Numbered from the stretch's first letter, positions 17,151 to 24,946 are shown. The stretch is DNA of 33,513 nt from an uncultured Lachnospiraceae bacterium (GCA_947385425.1 CANDKY010000037.1:1-33513); one strand, 5' to 3'. Notes: generated by a model from the letters alone, not told the origin. A program made the numbers and translations.

Positions 17151-17293
17151 GGAACTGTCCAGAAATAACTTGTGCAAGCTACGCAGAATTTTTTTCGGCA
17201 GTGTCAGTCAAAAATCGGGCGCATAGCGGGCTTAGTAACCGGATGCCGGAGAAAAAGGCAAGTAAATTGCACAAATTATTTCCGGACAGTTCC
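17151..17293. mobile_element. Repeat family A: 143-bp palindromic MITE-like element with TTA target duplication
   Basis: Terminal inverted repeats of about 27 bp (GGAACTGTCCAGAAATAACT on the left, GGAACTGTCCGGAAATAATT from the right) with 25 of 27 matches. TTA flanks both sides (17148-17150 and 17294-17296). Removing the element and one TTA restores the continuous T-box leader GATATAAGTGAAAGGCAA on the minus strand. It has no coding capacity. Confidence 0.85.
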
Positions 17294-17337
17294 TTATATC
17301 GCGTAACGTGCTTACTTACCCCGGATCCGGATACTTA

Positions 17338-17420
17338 GGAACAGTCCCAAAATAACCTGCCATATTCCTTGCCTTTTTCTCCGCTATCACCGATTAAAAA
17401 TCAGTTACATAGCCCAGCAC
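17338..17420. repeat. Half copy of repeat family A in the T-box leader
   Basis: GGAACAGTCCCAAAATAACC, then TTGCCTTTTTCTCCG and GTTACATAGCCC match one end and the interior of the 143-bp element, in the opposite orientation. The partner inverted repeat is not seen, so it is a solo or decayed copy. Confidence 0.6.
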
Positions 17421-17572
17421 AAGCCCTTTCCCCGGATCAGCTCACAGATGCACTTGGGTTATCCTCCTGTTGGGACTGCTTACAGCCAATGGCACTCCCT
17501 CTCTGCAACCGCCAGACAACTTACTCTCCCTGTTCACAGCTTTTCATCCATATATTAAATTCCTTTTATCAC

Positions 17573-17601
17573 AGAATATGCAATCTTTCCGCATTTGTCA
17601 A
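17573..17601 (-). promoter_or_regulatory. Promoter of the T-box cysE-cysS transcript
   Basis: Minus strand TTGACA (17596-17601), 17-base spacer, TATTCT (17573-17578). Transcription would begin near 17566, directly ahead of the T-box stem I sequences. Confidence 0.75.
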
Positions 17602-17640
17602 TCCCTTTCCCGGAATCCGCATGGAAATCATTGCAGACCC

Positions 17641-17713
17641 TTACTATGAAAAGCCTCCCTGCCCTCACTTTCATCACTGGTGATGCCGCATATGCGGGCA
17701 TGGGGATTTCCTA
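17641..17713 (+). repeat. Dispersed repeat family C, copy 2
   Basis: Matches 269-342 (minus strand) over its length; the centre is a perfect CCGCATATGCGG palindrome. It is followed without a gap by a family B half copy, sharing the CTAG junction. Confidence 0.7.
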
Positions 17714-17756
17714 GAGCATGTTTGAAAAATGCTTTCCGGCAGATGTGCGTCACAAT
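17713..17756 (+). repeat. Half copy of repeat family B
   Basis: AGAGCATGTTTGAAAAATGC followed by TTTCCGGCAGATGTGCGTCACAATT (shown in two parts) is the reverse complement of the right half of the element at 24773-24946, with one mismatch near the end. The other half is missing. Confidence 0.65.
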
Positions 17757-17807
17757 TAGACTTCCGCTTTGCATGATCCGTGGCAGCCGGTATCGGCATG
17801 CAACCCC

Positions 17808-17836
17808 TTCCTAACCCGTATACATTATGGTATAAT
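17808..17836 (+). promoter_or_regulatory. Possible promoter of the membrane protein gene
   Basis: TATAAT at 17831-17836 with a poor -35 (TTCCTA, 17808-17813) at 17-base spacing. It lies about 70 bp before the start at 17907. Confidence 0.45.
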
Positions 17837-17906
17837 TTATTATGCAGTTCCGTTCCCGCAGAAATTACCGCATTTTTTCAAAAAGCATAAGGAGGCAATA
17901 AACCCT

Positions 17907-18452
17907 ATGAAAAAAATAATATGGCTCCTGCCAACCATCCTGTATCCCTATTCCATGCTGTTTTTCCTGTATTGCGTCCTTACAGGTTCTTTTTGGAACG
18001 ACAGCACCTCTTCCGCCGCCATGACTAACTTTCTGATTTCCCTCGGCGTCCTGTTCCTTCTTGCCGTTGCCGGGAATATCATATTCATCCTGCGCAGCCG
18101 AACCGGGAAATGCAATACAGGCAAACTGCCCCTTATCAATATGCTTGTGAAACTCATTCATGTACCGGCATATATTCTCATCTTTGCCCTCAGCCTGCTG
18201 TGCATGATTACAATCTTTACGATGGCATTTTCCATATTTTTTCTTTTCTTTGACTGCCTGACCATATTTTTATCCGGGATGACAGGGCTTACAGCGGTCA
18301 TAGCTTTGTCCCGCAGCGGGAAATGCACAAAAAAGTTCATGTTTTTCCATGGTATCCTGCAGTTCCTCTTCGTGGCGGATGTAATAAGCGCAATCATTAT
18401 TTACCGCAGGGGCAAACACGGGAAACCGCTCCCCGGTACAGAAAGCCGATAA
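17907..18452 (+). CDS. Multi-pass membrane protein, unknown function
   Basis: A 181-residue protein with about five or six hydrophobic segments: near 5-28, 40-62, 78-105, 108-130 and 148-172, separated by short basic loops (R-S-R-T-G-K; R-S-G-K-C-T-K-K). No catalytic motif is seen and I do not recognise the family. The start M-K-K-I-I-W is taken because AAGGAGG lies eleven bases upstream; the longer frame from 17769 has no such site. It is alone on the plus strand, convergent with hflX (40 bp between the stops), and follows a pile of repeats (families C and B). Confidence 0.75.
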   Translation: MKKIIWLLPTILYPYSMLFFLYCVLTGSFWNDSTSSAAMTNFLISLGVLFLLAVAGNIIFILRSRTGKCNTGKLPLINMLVKLIHVPAYILIFALSLLCMITIFTMAFSIFFLFFDCLTIFLSGMTGLTAVIALSRSGKCTKKFMFFHGILQFLFVADVISAIIIYRRGKHGKPLPGTESR

Positions 18453-18492
18453 GAAACTGCAAATGAATTACCGGAAGCAATTAACAGTCCTT

Positions 18493-19821
18493 TTACTGCC
18501 GTACATTCCCCTCCATGGTTTCCACCACATATTCCATATATTTTCCCACATCCGCCCTGTGGCAGTCTGCCGTAACGGCAACCCCCTGCTCCAGATACTC
18601 CTGCCCCCGGATTGCGGCATGTTCCATCAGCCACGAAACAGCCTGCCCCTTATCATAGGGAAACAGGAATTTGGCACGCACACAATCCGAATATACCCTC
18701 TCCTCGATCATTTTCGCCAGTTCCGCAATCCCCTGCCCGTGCTTCGCCGATATATAGATCTTATCCGTGCCCGCAAACCACGGCAGTTCTTCTTTTTCCG
18801 GCCCTTCCATCCCAATCCCGCACAGATCCGCTTTATTGTATACATAGATCATGGGGATATCCGCCGCGCCGATTTCCAGCAGCGTTTCCTCCGTCACCTT
18901 AATCTGCTGTTTATGGTACTCGTCGGAACAATCCACCACACAGAGCAGTAAATCCGCATTTTTTACTTCCGCCAGTGTGGAACGGAAAGCCTTCACCAGG
19001 CCGTGGGGCAGCTTATGGATGAACCCGACGGTGTCGGAAAGCAATATCTCCCGGTTATTCCCCATGTTAATCCGGCGTACCGTCGTATCCAGGGTAGCAA
19101 AAAGCATGTCCTTTTCCAACACTTTCTTTTCCGGGATTTTCTTTTCCTCCCCGCCCGGATAGCACTCTACCATCCGGTTGAGCAGTGTGGATTTCCCCGC
19201 GTTCGTATATCCGACCAGCGCCACTTTCGGTATGCGTGATTCCTGCCGCTGTTTTCCCTGCGTCTCCCGTTCTTTTTCCACTTCCTCCAGCTCCCGCCCA
19301 AGTTCCGTCAGACGCCGTTCAATCTTCCTCCTGTCCAGTTCCAGCTTCTTCTCCCCGGCGCCCCTGCTGCTCATGCTCCCGCTGGTGCCCCCCTGCCTGG
19401 TCAGCGCGTCGTGCATCCCCACCAGGCGTGACATGAGATATTGCAGCCTGGCCGTTTCCACCTGCAGCCTGGCTTCCCTTGTCTTTGCCCTCATTGAGAA
19501 GATATCCAGTATCAAAGCCGTCCTGTCCAGAATCGGCTTATCGATCTCCTTGTGCAGATTGCGCATCTGGGAAGGCGAGAGGGAATTATCGAAAATAACC
19601 ACATCCGCTTCCAGCGCCCGGGCATATTCCTTTACTTCCTGCACTTTTCCCGTCCCTATATAAAATGCTTTGTTAATACTTTCCATCTTTTGGGTGGCCA
19701 CTCCCGCCACCGCCATATTGCAGGCTTTTGCCAGTTCCCCCAGTTCTTCCATGGAACGTCCAAAGTCTTCCTCCTCCCCGATATCCAGGCCAACCAACAA
19801 TGCCTTTTCTTTTTCTTCCAT
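18493..19821 (-). CDS. hflX: GTPase HflX
   Basis: A 442-residue HflX, a ribosome-binding GTPase that splits stalled or heat-damaged 70S ribosomes. The N-terminal HflX domain carries G-T-G-K-V-Q-E and V-I-F-D-N-S-L-S-P-S-Q-M-R-N-L, followed by the R-Q-G-G-T-S-G-S-M-S-S-R-G linker and a coiled coil. The G domain has G-Y-T-N-A-G-K-S-T (G1), D-T-V-G-F-I-H-K-L-P (G3) and N-K-A-D (G4). The start M-E-E-K-E-K-A has GGAGG six bases upstream, so the earlier M at 19845 is not used. It is the last gene of a likely ispF-GNAT-DUF2130-hflX run. Confidence 0.96.
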   Translation of the reverse strand: MEEKEKALLVGLDIGEEEDFGRSMEELGELAKACNMAVAGVATQKMESINKAFYIGTGKVQEVKEYARALEADVVIFDNSLSPSQMRNLHKEIDKPILDRTALILDIFSMRAKTREARLQVETARLQYLMSRLVGMHDALTRQGGTSGSMSSRGAGEKKLELDRRKIERRLTELGRELEEVEKERETQGKQRQESRIPKVALVGYTNAGKSTLLNRMVECYPGGEEKKIPEKKVLEKDMLFATLDTTVRRINMGNNREILLSDTVGFIHKLPHGLVKAFRSTLAEVKNADLLLCVVDCSDEYHKQQIKVTEETLLEIGAADIPMIYVYNKADLCGIGMEGPEKEELPWFAGTDKIYISAKHGQGIAELAKMIEERVYSDCVRAKFLFPYDKGQAVSWLMEHAAIRGQEYLEQGVAVTADCHRADVGKYMEYVVETMEGNVRQ

Positions 19822-19945
19822 AATCCGCCTCCTGTTCACAATCAATGCCGTTTCCTAACCTAATGCCCTTTGTCCGCTCCCAAAACAAATCATTCCAGGC
19901 CACCGAAAAGCAGCGGCTCCCTCCCCTCCCGGAAAATATCCCGGG

Positions 19946-21310
19946 TCATTCCCCCTTTAATCCGTCAAACATTTCCTTTACGGCCGGCGCGTTCTTCGTC
20001 AGTTTTTTTATGCTCAAATCTTCCGCCTTATTATTCGCAAGCCGCAGGTTGTTTTCCGACGAGAGAAGCGCATCCTTCGTCTTTTGCAAATGGGAAATCG
20101 TCTTGTCTATTTCATCGATTGCCGTCTTGAACCTTTCGCTGGCAAGCCTGTAATTACGTGAAAACCCGTCCTTAAAAGCATTCATATTTTCCTCAAAATG
20201 GAGAATGTCAATCTGCTGATGTTTGGCCGTCTCGAGCTCCTGACGGTATTTCAGGGAATTTAACGCCGCATTCCGCAATAAAGTTATGATAGGGATAAAG
20301 AACTGGGGACGGATGACATACATCTTTTCATACCTGTAAGAAACATCCACGATTCCGTTATTGTACAATTCATTGTCAATCTCAAGGAGGGAAACCAGCA
20401 CTGCATATTCGCACTTCTTCTCCCGCCTGTCCTTGTCAAGCTCCTTAAAAAAGTCCTCATTTTTATGTTTGGTTGCAGTCCCGTCCATTTCGTTCTTCAT
20501 TTCAAACATTATGGAAATAAATTCGATGCCTTCCGCCGCTTCCCTGAAAATGAAATCCCCCTTGCTTCCCGTTCTGGCATCATTGTCCTTTTCAAAATAA
20601 GCAGCCGGGAACGCAGTCATCCTCAGCGAATTGAACTGGGTCAGGCAATGCTGTTCCAGGCTCTCCCCTATCATTTTCGTAGACTGCCTTGCCTTAAAGT
20701 CCTTATAATATTCAATCTGTTCCTCTTTCAGTTTCAGCGCCGCTTCATATTGCTTGTGCAGGGATTGTTCTTTTAATTCGCTTTCCGCCGCTTTGTTTGA
20801 TAACCGGCTTTTCAGTTCCGTAATCTCCGCAGCCTTCTCCATCAATTCCTGTTCCTTCTCATGCACTGCTTCTGAAACGGCCAGTTTCTTTTCCGCTTCG
20901 CTGTTCCCCAGTTTCGCTTTTAACTCCTCAATCATAAGGGCCTGTTTGGCCAGTTCCCCGTTTTTCTTTCCAAGCGCTTCCTCCCTCTCCTTTTCCTTCT
21001 CGTTTACCGCCTCGCTGACCGCAAGCTTTTTCTCCGTTTCCTTTCCGGAAATCTGCGCCGCCAGTTTTTCGATCGTCTTCTCCTTCTCGGCGATTTCCGC
21101 TTCCTTTGAAGAAAGCGCCCTGTCAAACTCCTCCTTCTGCTCCAGCCGCACAAGCTTCAATTCGCTTTCCTTCATCTCTTCGAAATCTTTTTCCCGCCGC
21201 CTAAGCTCCTTCTCGAATTCCTTATCCCTGATCTGCTGGACAATCCGCGCATAGCCGGACTCGTCCACAACAAAAACTTCCCCGCAATTAGGGCATTTAA
21301 TCTCCTGCAT
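19946..21310 (-). CDS. DUF2130 domain-containing protein
   Basis: A 454-residue protein. It opens with a single C-P-N-C knuckle (I-K-C-P-N-C-G-E-V-F), continues with a coiled coil of about 200 residues with near-repeats (A-V-S-E-A-V-[NH]-E-K-E three times), and ends with the DUF2130 domain. There G-D-F-I-F followed by I-S-I-M-F-E-M-K-N-E resembles the D...E-x-K core of PD-(D/E)XK nucleases; this is my inference from the motif. Biochemical function is unknown. The start M-Q-E-I-K-C is behind AGGAAGG. It lies 80 bp after the GNAT gene and upstream of hflX on the same strand. Confidence 0.88.
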   Translation of the reverse strand: MQEIKCPNCGEVFVVDESGYARIVQQIRDKEFEKELRRREKDFEEMKESELKLVRLEQKEEFDRALSSKEAEIAEKEKTIEKLAAQISGKETEKKLAVSEAVNEKEKEREEALGKKNGELAKQALMIEELKAKLGNSEAEKKLAVSEAVHEKEQELMEKAAEITELKSRLSNKAAESELKEQSLHKQYEAALKLKEEQIEYYKDFKARQSTKMIGESLEQHCLTQFNSLRMTAFPAAYFEKDNDARTGSKGDFIFREAAEGIEFISIMFEMKNEMDGTATKHKNEDFFKELDKDRREKKCEYAVLVSLLEIDNELYNNGIVDVSYRYEKMYVIRPQFFIPIITLLRNAALNSLKYRQELETAKHQQIDILHFEENMNAFKDGFSRNYRLASERFKTAIDEIDKTISHLQKTKDALLSSENNLRLANNKAEDLSIKKLTKNAPAVKEMFDGLKGE

Positions 21311-21389
21311 ATTTACCTTCCTCTTCCTCAATCCCTCCTGGCCGGAAATCAGGGAGCCGCGTCACCGTTACGATGCCCTGAATAGTATC

Positions 21390-22904
21390 CTATACCACTT
21401 CGTTGATCCATACTTTCCCCGGCCGTCCCACCTTCCGGAGCCGCTCCAGTATCCTTTCCTTACTTTCTTCCCCTATACCTTCACGGAAGCGGAAGCATTC
21501 CCCCGCCTCCCTGCAGCCAAATGCCCAGGAAACCAGCGCATCCACGGAAATCTCCGCTTCTGCCGGCCTTCCCGGTTCCACGAATGCCTTCTCGTCTCCC
21601 GGACTTCCCAATTCCATAGAAGCCGCTGTAAGCTCCGCCCTCCCCTGTCTATCGGCTTCCCTCTCCTGCCTTCTGCGCACTTTCGTCCCGTCTTCTGCAA
21701 AAATGCATTCCCAAACTCCATTGTTTCCTTCCAACACCGGATCAAAAACCCGGATATCCACAGCGATTTCCTCATCCTGTGCCCAAAGCAGCGAAAGCAT
21801 AGCCTCTGCATTCACAACCCTGGCCATAATCACCGGCTTCCTCTCCCCGGTTTCCGTTACCGGCCAATCCCCGCCGCCCCTTTCCCCATCAAGGACAGCC
21901 TCCTGTATCTCCGTTTCCTCTGTCTCCCGCGCATACAGGAAATAACCTTTTATACGTCCCTGCTCTTCAAACAGGACGATCCCTCCCTGCTCCGCCTGCA
22001 GTTCCTTTTCCATCCTCCGGTAATACCTCTCATCCCGCCGGATAAACACATCATAATTCCTTTCCAGATATTCCTGTGCAAACCCTGCCAGTTCCGGCAG
22101 ACGGCCGGAATCCGCTGCCATAATTCTTATCCCCTCCCTGTCTTCTGGCAGCCCGTCCCTCTCTTCCTGTCCGGCCTGCTTCTCCAGGCCAAACCTCTCT
22201 TCCTGTCCGGTCTGCTTCTCCAGGCCAATCCTCTCTTCCTGCCAGGACTTCTTCTCCAGGCCAATCCCCTTTTCCTGCCCGGCTTGCTTCTCCCGGCCAA
22301 TCCTTTTTTCCTGCCCGGACTTTTTTTCCAGGCCAAACTCCTTTTCCAGCCCGGGCTTCTCCTCCCGCACAAACCCCTTTTCCTGTCCGGCCCGTTCGCG
22401 GCCCGGCTCCGGCCTTACATCCCTGCCCAGCCTGCCCGCCCACTCTTCCGCCAGCCGGTATTCCGGCCGTCTATAAATATAGGCAAACTGGTAAGGCCGG
22501 TAAATAGCCGGATCCGCAGGCATCAGGAATGTAAACGGCTGCCCCTTTCCGTACATATCCAACAAAGCCTCCCTGAGCAGCCTGTCCATACATCCTCTGT
22601 GACGGTACTCCTCCTTTGTAGCGACCCCGACCACATAATTTATTTCCCGGCACCCAAAAGAACTTTTCCGCCTGATCATAACCGGATAAGGGGAAAGGTA
22701 CAGCATAGCGGCTAACGCCCCATTCCTGGCCCGCAGCGCATAACCATGGTTCCCGGCCGCCTTTTCCCGGAAATAATAATCCGTAAATTCTTTTGAATCC
22801 TCCCAAAAAACCTCTTCCCAAAGAGGCCGCAGCCAACGGCACCTATCCCCTTCCAGCCGTTCCAGCTTAAACTCCCCTTCCGCTGCATCCTGCAAAAATG
22901 ACAT
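21390..22904 (-). CDS. Eis-like GNAT N-acetyltransferase with repeat insertion
   Basis: A 504-residue acetyltransferase of the Eis architecture: an N-terminal GNAT domain (1-150) with the acetyl-CoA motif V-V-G-V-A-T-x-E-Y-R-H-R-G, a second divergent GNAT region (about 255-400) and a C-terminal SCP2-like region. Eis-type enzymes acetylate amines such as aminoglycosides or lysines; the substrate here is unknown. Residues 172-252 are an insertion of charged 12-residue repeats (G-L-E-K-Q-A-G-Q-E-E-R plus one), probably a flexible linker between domains. AAGGAG lies eight bases upstream of the ATG. It follows ispF by 60 bp. Confidence 0.88.
   Translation of the reverse strand: MSFLQDAAEGEFKLERLEGDRCRWLRPLWEEVFWEDSKEFTDYYFREKAAGNHGYALRARNGALAAMLYLSPYPVMIRRKSSFGCREINYVVGVATKEEYRHRGCMDRLLREALLDMYGKGQPFTFLMPADPAIYRPYQFAYIYRRPEYRLAEEWAGRLGRDVRPEPGRERAGQEKGFVREEKPGLEKEFGLEKKSGQEKRIGREKQAGQEKGIGLEKKSWQEERIGLEKQTGQEERFGLEKQAGQEERDGLPEDREGIRIMAADSGRLPELAGFAQEYLERNYDVFIRRDERYYRRMEKELQAEQGGIVLFEEQGRIKGYFLYARETEETEIQEAVLDGERGGGDWPVTETGERKPVIMARVVNAEAMLSLLWAQDEEIAVDIRVFDPVLEGNNGVWECIFAEDGTKVRRRQEREADRQGRAELTAASMELGSPGDEKAFVEPGRPAEAEISVDALVSWAFGCREAGECFRFREGIGEESKERILERLRKVGRPGKVWINEVV
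22155..22334. repeat. 36-bp coding minisatellite in the GNAT gene
   Basis: Five consecutive 36-bp units encode residues 191-250: G-L-E-K-K-S-G-Q-E-K-R-I, then four variants differing at a few positions. The upstream residues 172-190 look like more decayed units. Confidence 0.85.
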
Positions 22905-22964
22905 ATTTCCGGCTCCTTACCTCCGTTCAAAACCCCAAATGCCTGCCCATAGACCTTATATCCA

Positions 22965-23528
22965 TTACCCGATCCGATCCTGCCCTTCCACTTTCGGACA
23001 CCCGCTGCAGCTTCCGCACCTGCCCGGCGCCGCCACATCTTCCGTATAATAATTGACCGGACTGGTTAACAGGCAAACTGCCTGGGCGGAAATCCCCTCC
23101 CCTGCCCCTGTAAAACCAAGCCCTTCCTCTGTCGTCGCTTTTACATTCACCTGCGACACATCAATGCCTAAGGCACAGGCTATATTTTCCCTCATTTGAT
23201 CGATATAGGGGCGCATTTTCGGTGCCTGCGCAACGATCACCGCATCAATGTTCTCAATGAGGAAACAGTTCTCTTCCAGAATTTTCCCCACCTGCCCCAG
23301 CAGCTTTACGGATGAAATCCCCTTATATGCCATATCCGTATCCGGAAAATGCTTCCCGATATCCCCCAACGCTGCGGCGCCCAGCAGGGCGTCCATAACA
23401 GCATGCAGCAATACATCCGCGTCCGAATGCCCAAGAAGCCCTTTTTCATAAGGTATCTTAACGCCCCCCATTATCAGCTCCCTGTCCTCTGCCAGCCTGT
23501 GCACATCATATCCTGTCCCTATCCTCAT
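22965..23528 (-). CDS. ispF: 2-C-methyl-D-erythritol 2,4-cyclodiphosphate synthase
   Basis: A 187-residue IspF, the enzyme of the non-mevalonate isoprenoid pathway that cyclises CDP-methylerythritol phosphate with loss of CMP. Metal ligands are seen as G-Y-D-V-H (Asp8, His10) and His42 in [10 protein letters not shown]; the [12 protein letters not shown] signature closes the fold. IspF is normally about 157-160 residues; here a tail of about 27 residues ends with [10 protein letters not shown], a C-x2-C-x2-C cluster. GGAGG lies five bases upstream of the ATG, with a promoter at 23629-23657. In other Firmicutes ispF also precedes the cysE-cysS block. Confidence 0.95.
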   Translation of the reverse strand: MRIGTGYDVHRLAEDRELIMGGVKIPYEKGLLGHSDADVLLHAVMDALLGAAALGDIGKHFPDTDMAYKGISSVKLLGQVGKILEENCFLIENIDAVIVAQAPKMRPYIDQMRENIACALGIDVSQVNVKATTEEGLGFTGAGEGISAQAVCLLTSPVNYYTEDVAAPGRCGSCSGCPKVEGQDRIG

Positions 23529-23628
23529 ACCTGCCTCCTATTCCGTCTCTTCGTCCCAGTCCCAATCGCCCGGCCAACAGGATGCCCCATTGCGGCATCA
23601 CAAGCCAGCCATGAAAAGCCTGTTTTTT

Positions 23629-23657
23629 ATTATAACATTATTTTCCCAAAACAGGAA
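23629..23657 (-). promoter_or_regulatory. Promoter of the ispF transcript
   Basis: Minus strand TATAAT (23629-23634) with TTCCTG (23652-23657) at 17-base spacing, about 100 bp upstream of ispF. The leader between them contains a family E relic (GCGGCATCACAAGCCAGCCA near 23592). Confidence 0.6.
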
Positions 23658-23720
23658 TGAATTCATGCACTTTCCCGGAGCGGATTCATATTTTATACTA
23701 AAACAAAAAAGAGTAATCAT

Positions 23721-24200
23721 ATGCGACCTTCTACTAATTATATCGGCATTACCGGGATTATTGAACGCATGTCCTCCATGAGGAATGACTGCTGCAACCA
23801 AATCATAACATTGCGCACGATGGACGGCATCATAAATTTCGTCCTTTCCCCAGGCACCTATGTGGTAGACAATACACCTCTGCGCACCGGCATGCGCATA
23901 ACCGCTTTTTACGACAGCAGCCTGCCCATCCCCCTTATCTACCCGCCCCAATACCAGGCAGCTTTTATCGGCCGGACCGAACCTTCCGAGAATATCATGA
24001 TTGCATGGTTTGACCGCAGCCTTCTCTCCGAGGAAAACCAGTTAAAGCTGAACATCGGCTCCCGCACCCGTGTCACCACTGCCAACGGGCAGCGTTTTAC
24101 CTGCGATATCGGCGGGAACCTTCTTATTGTATACTATGGGGCGACTACCAGAAGCATCCCTGCACAGACAACGCCTGACAGGGTTATTGTTTTCTGCTGA
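23721..24200 (+). CDS. Small conserved-looking protein, unknown function
   Basis: A soluble 159-residue protein, beta-rich by composition, without signal peptide or membrane segments. It opens M-R-P-S-T-N-Y-I-G-I-T-G and has N-Q-I-I-T-L-R-T-M-D-G-I-I-N-F and G-T-Y-V-V-D-N-T segments, resembling an OB-like barrel; that is an impression only. Two adjacent cysteines are near residue 24. I cannot name the family. The frame is clean, codon use matches its neighbours, and it has a TATACT -10 box about 25 bp upstream of a weak GAG ribosome binding site. It is divergent from ispF. Confidence 0.75.
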   Translation: MRPSTNYIGITGIIERMSSMRNDCCNQIITLRTMDGIINFVLSPGTYVVDNTPLRTGMRITAFYDSSLPIPLIYPPQYQAAFIGRTEPSENIMIAWFDRSLLSEENQLKLNIGSRTRVTTANGQRFTCDIGGNLLIVYYGATTRSIPAQTTPDRVIVFC

Positions 24201-24234
24201 TTGGCTGCGCAGATATACTCCGCCAATGCCTTAA

Positions 24235-24309
24235 GGAACTGTTCCAAAACGGTTTCTTTATCCTTGATTGATCCTGCGGACTATCGGTAAGTTATTTCGG
24301 GACCGTTCC
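24235..24309. repeat. Repeat family A, short copy
   Basis: GGAACTGTTCCAAAACGG at the left end and GGAACGGTCCCGAAATAACT from the right end form imperfect terminal inverted repeats of a 75-bp element, bounded by TTAA and TAAA. The ends match those of the element at 17151-17293; most of the interior is missing. Confidence 0.6.
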
Positions 24310-24522
24310 TAAATTTATCTCCCCTGCTCCTGTGATACGTCCGGTATAACATATCCGGGCTTGGGCTTTGTAATATTTTGATGATATTTTTACTAATTTT
24401 AGCATCAAAAGCAGCTGTATACAAGAGCTTTAGTATCATAAAACGGGAAAATATATAAACACCAAACACAACGCAGGTCAACTGCGCAAAACAGAAAAAG
24501 CAGTTACAGTTGTCCTGGAAGT

Positions 24523-24571
24523 AAAAAATCCATCTGCTGTCGATTTTAAAATCAACAGCAGATGGATTTTT
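24523..24571 (-). terminator. Rho-independent terminator of tRNA-Ala
   Basis: A 24-bp inverted repeat, nearly perfect (one G-U pair), of the form AAAAATCCATCTGCTGT... then its complement, starting five bases after the tRNA 3' end and finishing in a T-run on the minus strand. The A-run and T-run on both sides make it potentially bidirectional. Confidence 0.85.
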
Positions 24572-24575
24572 GCAG

Positions 24576-24648
24576 TGGAGATAACGGGACTCGAACCCGC
24601 GGCCTATGCGTTGCGAACGCATCGCTATCCCAGCTTAGCTATATCCCC
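24576..24648 (-). tRNA. tRNA-Ala (CGC anticodon)
   Basis: A 73-nt cloverleaf on the minus strand. The acceptor stem GGGGATA pairs with TATCTCC and includes G3:U70, the alanine identity pair. The anticodon stem ATGCG/CGCAT closes the loop TTCGCAA with anticodon CGC, which reads GCG. The T-arm has GGTTCGAGTCC. CCA is not encoded. A CGC alanine tRNA fits the medium-GC codon use. Confidence 0.93.
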
Positions 24649-24658
24649 GTACAAATTT

Positions 24659-24686
24659 ATTTTATCACAACGGTGAAAAAAAGCAA
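24659..24686 (-). promoter_or_regulatory. Promoter of tRNA-Ala
   Basis: Minus strand TTGCTT (24681-24686), 16-base spacer, TAAAAT (24659-24664), 11 bp upstream of the tRNA 5' end. Confidence 0.65.
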
Positions 24687-24772
24687 GGGGAAAATTGTTT
24701 TTTATAGTAAGTTTTTTACTATTTACTTTTCTCACCTCCTCACCGTACCTTATAGCTATATATCAGTGGCCT

Positions 24773-24946
24773 AGAGCGTGTTTGAAAAATCATTCCCACC
24801 ATCTGCACGCCCCACTTTGCGCGATATTAAGACCACTTGGTCTACCAAATTCAGGTTACATAGCCCGCTATGCGCCCTGAATTTGGCGCAAATCTCCCAC
24901 AAATTGTGACGCACATCTGCCGGAAAGCATTTTTCAAACACGCTCT
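24773..24946. repeat. Repeat family B: 174-bp palindromic element
   Basis: AGAGCGTGTTTGAAAAAT at the left is perfectly repeated in reverse complement at the right end. The centre is a second nested hairpin: CCAAATTCAGG (24845-24855) with CCTGAATTTGG (24876-24886), enclosing CATAGC-CC-GCTATG. Half copies are at 17713-17756 and 30087-30140. The central GGTTACATAGCCCGCTATGC is shared with family A (17218-17240, two mismatches). Confidence 0.8.

Larger units (their letters stand above)
17081..17566 (-). ncRNA. T-box leader, Cys (UGC) specifier, split by a mobile repeat
   Basis: The minus strand carries the invariant T-box AGGGTGGAACCGCG (17101-17114), followed by a CGTCTC segment and a run of five T (17081-17085) for the terminator. 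Stem I features lie far upstream: the GCAGAGAGGGAGTG segment (17494-17507) and AAGTGCATCTGTGAGC, whose TGC (17450-17452), followed by A, is the likely cysteine specifier codon. AAGGCAA/TTGCCTTT forms a stem just before the T-box. The leader is about 480 nt, roughly twice the usual length, because element A (17151-17293) and a half copy (17338-17420) are inserted between stem I and the antiterminator. It should control cysE-cysS by uncharged tRNA-Cys. Confidence 0.88.

Noticed and set aside
21454-22372. Long alternative frames inside the GNAT gene, including repetitive ones
   Set aside because: The 36-bp repeat keeps other frames open; codon use and motifs support only the 504-residue frame.
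24281-24622. Minus-strand frame of 113 codons over the tRNA
   Set aside because: It runs through tRNA-Ala and its terminator.
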